Shown in pieces: positions 1 to 5,022 of a DNA stretch of 5,022 nt. A program made the position numbers and the translations under genes. The notes below the pieces were generated by a model, which saw only the letters and a list, made by a program, of their open reading frames with translations, made no database searches and was not told the DNA's origin. Source of the stretch: Gammaproteobacteria bacterium (lineage in GTDB: Bacteria; Pseudomonadota; Gammaproteobacteria; Pseudomonadales; Azotimanducaceae). Numbering within the stretch: position 1 is the stretch's first letter; every line of letters starts with the position of its first letter. The stretch spans positions 1 to 5,022 of the forward strand of contig JAPUFN010000413.1 in assembly GCA_027293665.1 (NCBI GenBank), given 5' to 3'.

Positions 1-563
1 GCGTCAACCTGTTCGGTACCCAGTTCGCTCAGACTTTCATCGAGATACCCCAGCCACCCTGCGGCGGCCTCCCTGGCATCGGCAACGCTGAAATCATCCT
101 CCGGTTGTATGTCCCGTCGCGGAATGAAGGATTTTGAGATGAGGAAGATCTGATCTCGGTGAGTCTTGAGAAAACCCTTCAGGTTTCTTTCAGCCATATC
201 GTAGTAGCGGCTCGTACCCACGTCGAAGACATTGATGCCTGCGTCGAACGCCGTGTTCAACCGGCGATCGTTTGCCGTGCGCATGAAGGCAGCACCGCAG
301 CCGTAGATCAGACGACTGGCCTCGAACCCTGTGCGGCCAAGAGTGCGATAGCGCATTTTCGGCCAGGGCAGCGCAACCGACTCCTTCGCATCATATACCG
401 CAGCGCGCAGGTCGCCTGATTTCATGAACGTTTGTGTGCCAATACCCACTGCAGCCACGAACTTGAAAAACTGCCGGCGATTGGGGCCGGCATCTGCCGA
501 ATCCGTTGTTGCAGCTGTTGTGACTGGACTTGCTGGTGTCGCGACTGGGCGAGACGTGGGCAT
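1..563 (-). CDS. Tat-leader aldo/keto reductase, N-terminal part (cut by window edge)
   Basis: Reading from ATG at 563 leftwards gives 187 codons without a stop, and the frame runs off the window. The start is supported by GGAGG at 569-573, five bases upstream. Residues 1-27 are a Pro/Ala/Thr-rich lead, followed by NRRQFFK (28-34) and a hydrophobic stretch, which reads as a twin-arginine export signal. The mature part starts like an aldo/keto reductase, with MRYRTLGRTGFEASRL at 70-85. The family's first barrel signature follows at about 109-131: GINVFDVG with the catalytic-type Asp114, then Tyr120/121 and an Ala-Glu. FLISKS contains Lys144, the expected third catalytic residue. LDESLSELGTEQVD (174-187) is the family's helix before the strand that carries the catalytic His, which lies outside the window. 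The family reduces carbonyls with NAD(P)H, so a Tat-exported member is unusual. It is divergently oriented to the PQQ dehydrogenase. The substrate is unknown. Confidence 0.9.
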   Translation of the reverse strand, partial: MPTSRPVATPASPVTTAATTDSADAGPNRRQFFKFVAAVGIGTQTFMKSGDLRAAVYDAKESVALPWPKMRYRTLGRTGFEASRLIYGCGAAFMRTANDRRLNTAFDAGINVFDVGTSRYYDMAERNLKGFLKTHRDQIFLISKSFIPRRDIQPEDDFSVADAREAAAGWLGYLDESLSELGTEQVD

Positions 564-719
564 AGGATCCTCCGAACCTGGTTCACGGGTGCAGCGGATT
601 CTACTCCTTTCGGTAGCGCTCAAACCAGGCCAGGATATGTTCACCCCACTGCGAACGCAGCCAACGTTGTCGTGAGCTGACCGACTCGTTAATGTAAATG
701 ACCACCTACGGAGAATGTA
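564..719. promoter_or_regulatory. Divergent intergenic control region
   Basis: This 156-base gap separates the start codons of two diverging genes, so it must hold the promoters for both. On the plus strand TTGTCG (667-672) and TAATGT (690-695) are separated by 17 bases. That is an acceptable but weak sigma-70-like pair, with 4/6 and 3/6 matches. No clear minus-strand promoter was found. No strong operator palindrome is visible. A 34-codon minus-strand reading frame (601-705, GTG start) lies inside it but has no ribosome binding site; it is treated as a finding, not as a gene. Confidence 0.4.
569..573 (-). promoter_or_regulatory. Ribosome binding site of the aldo/keto reductase
   Basis: GGAGG on the minus strand, five bases before ATG at 563. 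It fixes the start in front of the twin-arginine leader. The next in-frame Met, residue 47, would remove the twin-arginine motif and much of the leader. Confidence 0.7.
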
Positions 720-2687
720 ATGTACGCGCGAACTCAGCCCTCAGCGCCATGGACCACGCTGACCACTCTAATTCTCACCACCATCCTGCTGGGCTGCACC
801 CCACCGGCACCGCCGGTCGTGTCCTACGACGGTCCCGTCGCGGACTGGCCGGCCTACGGTGCCACTCCCGGTGGCATGAAGTATTCCGCTGCGAATCAGA
901 TCACAGTGGACAATGTGCAATTTCTGGAAAAAGCCTGGGAACACAATTCGGGCGATATCCGCCAGGCCGGCCCGACACCGGGCGGCGGCTTTATCAACCA
1001 GAGTTCATTTCAGGTCACACCCATCGTCGTTGATGACACCCTTTACTACTGCACGACATTCAACCGTGTGTTCGCGCTTGATGCGGAGACCGGCGCGGAG
1101 AAGTGGTCGTTCGACCCACAGATCGATAAATACGGTGACTTTCTGCCGAACTGTCGGGGTGTGAGTGTCTGGCGCTCGGGCGCCTCCGGGTTCTGCGAAG
1201 ATCGCATCATCACCGGCACTCTGGACGCGCGGCTGATCGCGCTCGACGCGGCAAGCGGCAAGCCGTGCAGCGACTTCGGCGAGAACGGTGAGATATCTAT
1301 CGTGCCAGGTCTCACGGAGCACGAATCCTTTGAATATGGCATTACGTCGCCACCGGCAATCCTCAACGATCTGATCGTCACTGGCGCGATGGTTGCCGAC
1401 CTGCAGCGGGTGGGGGTACCCAGCGGCGTCGTGCGCGGCTATGACGTGCGCACGGGTGAATTACGCTGGGCCTGGAACCCTGTGCCGCCCGACATGGAGC
1501 AATTCGAGGCCGATGGCAGCTATCGCAGCGGCACCGCCAACGTCTGGTCAATAATCGCTGCAGATCCCGAACGCGACCTCGTGTTCGTGCCGACCGGCAA
1601 TACGTCACCAGACTATTTCGGCGGACTGCGCAAAGGGCTCGACTTCTACTCCAGTTCTGTCGTCGCTCTGCGCGGTGCTACCGGCGAGGTTGCCTGGAGT
1701 TACCAGATGGTGCATCACGATCTGTGGGACTACGACACTCCCGCGCAGCCGACCCTCATGGATCTCGAGGTCAACGGTGAGATGGTGCCGGTGGTGGTGC
1801 AGGTGACAAAGATGGGCATGACCTTCGTGCTGCATCGGGATACCGGGGAACCGGTTTATCCTGTCGTGGAGAAACCTGTGCCACAGGATCCAGTCGCCGG
1901 TGAATATCTCTCACCAACGCAACCTTTTCCGACGCATTTTCCAAACCTGATGCCACCGATCACCGCTGATGACGCCTGGGGTTTGACCTTCTGGGACGAA
2001 GGCCAGTGCCGGGATACGTTGAACGAGATGCGCAACGACGGCATATACACACCTCCCACTATCGATGGTTCCGTGTTGTATCCGAGCAATGGCGGCGGCA
2101 ACAACTGGGGATCGCCGGCAATCAATCCTGATTCGCAGACGATGTATGTGGTCACCATGCGTGCTCCTGCCTACGTCAAACTCATACCCCGAGACATCTG
2201 TGAGGCCGAACGGCGACCCAACCAACTGGGTACGCCCTACTGCGCGGATGCCGACTTTCTGATGTCACCAATCGGCATACCCTGCACCGAACCGCCGTGG
2301 GCCACCATAGATGCAGTGGATCTCGTTGCCGGGAAAATTCTCTGGAGCGTACCGCTTGGAACCACGCGCGATATGGCGCCATTTCCTTTCTGGTGGCTCA
2401 AAGGAGTACCTGCCATCGGCGGGCCGGTCGTAACCGGCAGCGGTCTTCTCTTTATCGGCGCAGCGATGGAGCAGGCTTTCAGAGCATTCGACACGGCAAC
2501 CGGCGAAGAACTGTGGAAAGTACGACTGCCGACCGCAGCCAACTCGACGCCGATGACTTACCGGCTCCGCAAAGACAGCCGCCAGTTTGTGGTGGTCGCG
2601 GCAGGCGGACACTGGTCAGGCGGAACTCCAGCTGGCGACCACCTGATCGCCTATGCCCTCCCCCAGAGTAATCTTGACTCCCCTTAG
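720..2687 (+). CDS. PQQ-dependent dehydrogenase, mGDH-type beta-propeller lipoprotein
   Basis: 655 residues, with start ATG at 720 behind GGAGA at 710-714. Residues 1-25 form a lipoprotein signal ending in the lipobox LLGC, so Cys26 should be lipidated. Thr27 at position +2 would favour outer-membrane sorting under the enterobacterial rule. The rest matches the PQQ propeller domain of membrane glucose dehydrogenase in order: CTTFNRVFALDAETGAEKW (111-129), CRGVS (145-149), GYDVRTGELRWAW (240-252), VHHDLWDYDTPAQPTL (331-346), VTKMG (362-366), SPTQPF (398-403), PCTEPPW (521-527), AAGGH (627-631) and GDHLIAYALP (639-648). Asp337 and Lys364 keep the 27-residue spacing I recall for the catalytic Asp466 and Lys493 of the E. 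coli enzyme. Members oxidise sugars or alcohols in the periplasm. The five-helix N-terminal membrane domain of classical glucose dehydrogenase is absent. There is no CxxCH haem motif and no adjacent Cys pair as in alcohol dehydrogenases. The substrate is uncertain. It leads a three-gene set. Confidence 0.93.
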   Translation: MYARTQPSAPWTTLTTLILTTILLGCTPPAPPVVSYDGPVADWPAYGATPGGMKYSAANQITVDNVQFLEKAWEHNSGDIRQAGPTPGGGFINQSSFQVTPIVVDDTLYYCTTFNRVFALDAETGAEKWSFDPQIDKYGDFLPNCRGVSVWRSGASGFCEDRIITGTLDARLIALDAASGKPCSDFGENGEISIVPGLTEHESFEYGITSPPAILNDLIVTGAMVADLQRVGVPSGVVRGYDVRTGELRWAWNPVPPDMEQFEADGSYRSGTANVWSIIAADPERDLVFVPTGNTSPDYFGGLRKGLDFYSSSVVALRGATGEVAWSYQMVHHDLWDYDTPAQPTLMDLEVNGEMVPVVVQVTKMGMTFVLHRDTGEPVYPVVEKPVPQDPVAGEYLSPTQPFPTHFPNLMPPITADDAWGLTFWDEGQCRDTLNEMRNDGIYTPPTIDGSVLYPSNGGGNNWGSPAINPDSQTMYVVTMRAPAYVKLIPRDICEAERRPNQLGTPYCADADFLMSPIGIPCTEPPWATIDAVDLVAGKILWSVPLGTTRDMAPFPFWWLKGVPAIGGPVVTGSGLLFIGAAMEQAFRAFDTATGEELWKVRLPTAANSTPMTYRLRKDSRQFVVVAAGGHWSGGTPAGDHLIAYALPQSNLDSP

Positions 2688-2741
2688 TCGGGGTGATTCC
2701 ATCGATCGGTCCTACGTGAAAGAAGGCGAGGGAGAAAAACA

Positions 2742-3581
2742 ATGAGCCGAAGGCGCAACCTGTTTAACAGAGTGTTTAGTATCTTGTTGACCATTTTCTG
2801 CGCAACAGGATACGCCGCGAATATCCCACGCGGCGCGGACGGTAAGCCGGACCTCAACGGAACCTGGCAGGTCATGAACCGCGCCAACTACGACCTGCAG
2901 ATCCACGCAGCCAGAGCCGCGATGGCTTTGCGCGATGGTCCGTTCGGTCCTGTGCCTGCAAAAGAAGTTGTGGCGCTGGGCGCTGTGGGCGCGGTACCCG
3001 CGGGGCTTGGCGTCGTTGTCGGCGGCGAGATCCCTTACCAGGAATGGGCGCTTGAACAGAAACTCGACAATCAGAAGAACTGGCTGACGAAAGATCCCGA
3101 GGTAAAATGTTATCTACCCGGCGTGCCACGAGCGAACTACCTGCCTTATCCCTTCCAGATTTTTCACAGTGAAAGTGCGGTGTTTTTCGCCTATGAGTAC
3201 GCTGGAGCCGTCCGCAACATCTTCCTCGAAGATCCGGGGCCGGCCCCGATCGATTCCTGGATGGGACAGTCCTGGGGTCGCTGGGAAGGCGACACCTTTA
3301 TGATCGAAACCAGCGGCTTCAATGGCCAGACCTGGCTTGATCGTTCAGGCAATTTTCATTCCGACGCTTTGCGGGTGGTAGAACACTTCACTTTAACAAG
3401 TCAACACACCATGAACTATGAAGCCGTGCTGGAAGACACTAACGTCTTTACCAGGCCGTGGAAGATCAGCATGGTGTTGTACAAAAGAGTCGGCAATGAT
3501 GCGCAACTGCAACAATTCAAATGTGTGGAATTCGTCGAAGAACTTCTTTACGGCCATCTGCGCAAGGAACCGCTAGACTGA
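2742..3581 (+). CDS. Secreted conserved protein of unknown function
   Basis: 279 residues. ATG at 2742 follows GGGAGA at 2730-2735, and the gap after the dehydrogenase is 54 bases. Residues 1-25 are a Sec signal (basic SRRR, then a hydrophobic core, then ATGYA) with probable cleavage before Ala26. The mature protein opens with PRGADGKPDLNGTWQ (29-43). The centre has KCYLPGVPRANYLPYPFQIF (122-141) and a segment rich in aromatic and Gly residues, SWMGQSWGRWEGDT (172-185), followed by ETSGFNGQTWLD (189-200). The C-terminal part has TRPWK (237-241) and CVEFVEELLYGHL (261-273). I recognise this layout as a widespread exported family, often next to PQQ enzymes and DUF6152 proteins, but I know of no assigned function. 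Two mature cysteines, Cys123 and Cys261, could form a disulphide. No enzyme motif is evident. It could be a ligand-binding or accessory protein of the dehydrogenase; that is inference from position only. Confidence 0.85.
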   Translation: MSRRRNLFNRVFSILLTIFCATGYAANIPRGADGKPDLNGTWQVMNRANYDLQIHAARAAMALRDGPFGPVPAKEVVALGAVGAVPAGLGVVVGGEIPYQEWALEQKLDNQKNWLTKDPEVKCYLPGVPRANYLPYPFQIFHSESAVFFAYEYAGAVRNIFLEDPGPAPIDSWMGQSWGRWEGDTFMIETSGFNGQTWLDRSGNFHSDALRVVEHFTLTSQHTMNYEAVLEDTNVFTRPWKISMVLYKRVGNDAQLQQFKCVEFVEELLYGHLRKEPLD

Positions 3582-3612
3582 CAACAGAAATCTACTTTCG
3601 CAGCAACGACGC

Positions 3613-3618
3613 AGGAGA
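3613..3618 (+). promoter_or_regulatory. Ribosome binding site deciding a GTG start
   Basis: AGGAGA lies eight bases before GTG at 3627. No ATG precedes the signal peptide in this frame, so this site is the main support for the GTG start of the DUF6152-like gene. Confidence 0.6.
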
Positions 3619-3626
3619 TTGAATCA

Positions 3627-4076
3627 GTGGCTCAGCTCACGAAGAACTGGCTCGCGGCAGCGGCGATCTCATTCACCGCGATCGGTGCGAACGAGGTTGC
3701 CGCCCATCACGCGTTTTCGGCTGAATTCGATGCCGAAACACCAGTGCGGTTGCAGGGCAAGGTTACTCGCGTCGAGTGGATCAACCCTCATGCGTGGCTG
3801 CATATCGCCCACGTCGAAGAAGATGGCACAACAGTGGACTGGATGGTCGAAGGTGGCACGCCAAATACTCTGCTGCGCAGTGGAATTACCAAACACACGC
3901 TGCAGCCGGGAACGGAAATTGTCGTTCGCGGCTATCAGAGCAAAGACAAAAAGTGTGCACCATCGTGCAAGGCGAACGGTCGGGATGTGACTTTCCCGGA
4001 CGGCCGCAAGCTTTTCATGGGCTCTTCCGGTACGGGCGCCCCGCGTGACGGAGCGGATCCGACAGAAAACAAATAG
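3627..4076 (+). CDS. DUF6152-like small secreted protein
   Basis: 149 residues with a GTG start. Residues 1-26 are a Sec signal (TKNW, then an Ala-rich core, then NEVAA), with predicted cleavage before His27-His28. The mature chain begins HHAFSAEFDAETPVRLQGKV (27-46), then VEWINPHAWLHI (49-60), GGTPNTLLRSG (76-86), LQPGTEIVVRGY (92-103) and FPDGRKLFMGSS (123-134). These blocks are what I recall of the DUF6152 family, a small OB-like beta-barrel of unknown function; the fold is my inference. Cys110 and Cys114 (CAPSC) form a CxxxC pair that I do not recall as general in the family. The gene lies 45 bases after the unknown secreted protein and ends the plus-strand set. It ends 20 bases before the convergent neighbour's stop codon. 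The role is unknown; a metal-binding or electron-transfer accessory is possible because of the N-terminal histidines. Confidence 0.85.
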   Translation: MAQLTKNWLAAAAISFTAIGANEVAAHHAFSAEFDAETPVRLQGKVTRVEWINPHAWLHIAHVEEDGTTVDWMVEGGTPNTLLRSGITKHTLQPGTEIVVRGYQSKDKKCAPSCKANGRDVTFPDGRKLFMGSSGTGAPRDGADPTENK

Positions 4077-4096
4077 CCACACACCAGGCTCTTCCG

Positions 4097-4663
4097 CTAT
4101 GGCGTGATGTAGTCCCGCGCAACCCACGGTGAGCGATCGCTGCTATCACCATCGCGAAATTCTGTTGCGTTGCTGTAAAAACCAGCGGTGACGAGTTCCA
4201 GCTCAATAAGCTGAGTGCCTCTGTTTTCCCAGAACCAGCCATGAATGCCAGGGAATGGCGCTATATAGGTACCATTTGCAGCCGTTGACCTGCTTTGTTC
4301 GAAACTCTCCGCAAAACCGGGTTCGGCGCCATCTGGTTCGGCATGAAAGTCATAGAGCACCTCGCCCGTCGCCGTCCAGGCGAACACCAGACTGGCGTCC
4401 TGTTCAAGGCGGTACTTATATTCGACGGATTCAAACGGTGCTAATTCGAAGCGCATCGAGTCCACGTTGAATTCGGCTTCCTCATTCGTGATCGCGCTCG
4501 GCGGCGGCCGCGACAGGCCGAGCACACCCAGCACCTCACCCGTGCCCAGCGGATCGAGGTTGTATTCCGCGGGCAAAACCACCGCAACGAGTATGATGGC
4601 AGCCAGCAGGACGGACACAACGCTCGCCCACAGCACCTTCTTGTTTTGAGAAATCATGTTCAT
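4097..4663 (-). CDS. Membrane-anchored periplasmic protein, HupE/UreJ-associated
   Basis: 188 residues. A short basic N-terminus (QNKK, 6-9) precedes one membrane helix at about 10-30, followed by LPAEYNLDPLGTGEVLGVLG (30-49). The rest is a periplasmic domain, probably beta-sandwich. Its most distinctive parts are YDFHAEPDGAEPGF (104-117) and GTYIAPFPGIHGWFWENRGT (131-150), ending with LVTAGFYSNATEF (157-169). I recognise this as the protein often called a transmembrane anchor protein and found beside HupE/UreJ-type permeases. Its molecular function is unknown to me. The ATG at 4663 begins four bases after the stop codon of the upstream HupE gene, which implies translational coupling. A second Met at residue 3 is an alternative start, and no strong ribosome binding site distinguishes them. 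His107 and His141 sit in the conserved blocks and could matter for ligand binding, which is inference. Confidence 0.82.
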   Translation of the reverse strand: MNMISQNKKVLWASVVSVLLAAIILVAVVLPAEYNLDPLGTGEVLGVLGLSRPPPSAITNEEAEFNVDSMRFELAPFESVEYKYRLEQDASLVFAWTATGEVLYDFHAEPDGAEPGFAESFEQSRSTAANGTYIAPFPGIHGWFWENRGTQLIELELVTAGFYSNATEFRDGDSSDRSPWVARDYITP

Positions 4664-4667
4664 CCGT

Positions 4668-5022
4668 TCACGCCGTCATCCAGTACCCGGTCAGTTGATA
4701 TCCCGCCAGGACGAAACCACAGGTCATGAGCAGCGTGTTGGCGGTAAATGCCTGTTCGTAGAATCGCTCGCCGTTACGCCATTGCAGCAATAACACGAGC
4801 ACGAACGCCAGTGCTGCAATCTGTCCGAGTTCGACACCGACGTTGAAGCTCAACATGTTCGTCAGCAGGCCATCATCTGTGAGCGAAAGTTCCTGCAGTT
4901 TTGTCGCAAGTCCCAGACCATGACACAAGCCAAAGAGAAATACTGCTGTACGGGTACCGAGCCGGAAACGGCCCATGGGTTCGAATCCACCTATGTTCTC
5001 GAACGCCTTGTAAACAACCGAC
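4668..5022 (-). CDS. HupE/UreJ-family membrane protein, C-terminal part (cut by window edge)
   Basis: The frame is open from the right edge to the TGA at 4668-4670 and gives 117 residues. An ATG at 4976 is not the true start, because the upstream in-frame codons (SVVYKAFENIGGFEP) are typical of this family. Three membrane segments are visible in the fragment: TAVFLFGLCHGLGLA at about 25-39, then about 65-81 after FNVGVELGQ, and LLMTCGFVLAGYQLTGYW at about 97-114. The His in GLCHGLG and the Glu in FNVGVELGQ are intramembrane polar residues conserved in the family and candidate metal ligands. HupE and UreJ are linked to nickel supply for hydrogenase or urease. Members of this broader branch occur without either enzyme, and their substrate is not settled. 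Full-length relatives carry more N-terminal sequence, which is missing here. The gene is followed almost immediately by the anchored periplasmic protein. Confidence 0.88.
   Translation of the reverse strand, partial: SVVYKAFENIGGFEPMGRFRLGTRTAVFLFGLCHGLGLATKLQELSLTDDGLLTNMLSFNVGVELGQIAALAFVLVLLLQWRNGERFYEQAFTANTLLMTCGFVLAGYQLTGYWMTA

Noticed and set aside
159..680. Plus-strand open frames of 82-86 codons over the left part of the window.
   Set aside because: They lie antisense to the aldo/keto reductase, show no family-like motifs and are explained as shadows of that gene and the gap beside it.
2676..2693. Short hairpin over the stop codon of the PQQ gene (GACT/AGTC, or alternatively CCCC/GGGG).
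   Set aside because: The stems are only four base pairs, the two options exclude each other, and no T-run follows. It is not a credible terminator and may be chance.
3235..3248. Perfect 14-base palindrome CGGGGCCGGCCCCG.
   Set aside because: It lies inside a well-supported gene where it encodes Pro-Gly-Pro-Ala-Pro, and GC-rich Gly/Pro codons produce such palindromes easily.
4020..4096. Direct repeat GGCTCTTCCG at 4020-4029 and 4087-4096.
   Set aside because: Only ten bases, two copies, one inside a gene and one in the convergent gap. There is no flanking structure that would suggest an element or binding array.
4077..4096. Possible bidirectional terminator between the convergent genes.
   Set aside because: The gap is 20 bases and shows no stable hairpin or T-run; only a GCCA/TGGC match with a long loop was found.
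3669..4127. 152-codon minus-strand frame opposite the DUF6152-like gene.
   Set aside because: The sense strand has a signal peptide, ribosome binding site and family motifs. The antisense product resembles nothing recognisable and overlaps two real genes.
1..5022. Search for CRISPR arrays, transposases, attachment sites and tRNA or rRNA genes.
   Set aside because: No repeated spacer pattern, inverted terminal repeats, transposase motifs or RNA gene signatures were seen; almost all sequence is accounted for by the five genes.

Overview
The window is dense, moderately GC-rich bacterial DNA with five genes plus one small divergent intergenic gap. Gram-negative features dominate: a Tat leader, a lipobox, Sec signal peptides, a PQQ-dependent dehydrogenase and a HupE/UreJ-type permease. 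The protein families fit a free-living, possibly marine or soil, gammaproteobacterium or related proteobacterium. That placement is inferred from protein style and was not tested by a search.

Layout. (1) Positions 1-563, minus strand: the N-terminal 187 codons of a Tat-leader aldo/keto reductase, cut by the left edge. (2) Positions 564-719: a divergent control region. (3) Positions 720-4076, plus strand: a compact three-gene set. It holds a lipoprotein PQQ dehydrogenase of the membrane glucose dehydrogenase type, then a secreted 279-residue protein of unknown function, then a small secreted DUF6152-like protein. Gaps are 54 and 45 bases and each gene has its own ribosome binding site. (4) Positions 4077-4096: a 20-base convergent gap with no convincing terminator. 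(5) Positions 4097-5022, minus strand: the C-terminal part of a HupE/UreJ-family membrane protein (cut by the right edge). Four bases after its stop codon comes a membrane-anchored periplasmic protein of the kind usually found beside it.

How the genes may work together. Every complete gene appears to act outside the cytoplasm. The central set looks like an extracytoplasmic oxidation module: a quinoprotein that should oxidise a sugar or alcohol, with two exported accessory proteins of unknown role. The dehydrogenase lacks the quinone-reducing membrane domain of classical glucose dehydrogenase and has no haem c motif, so its electron acceptor is an open question. The DUF6152-like protein is predicted to begin with His-His after signal cleavage, which suggests metal binding. 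The HupE pair on the other strand may handle a metal such as nickel or copper, but its link to the PQQ module rests only on proximity.
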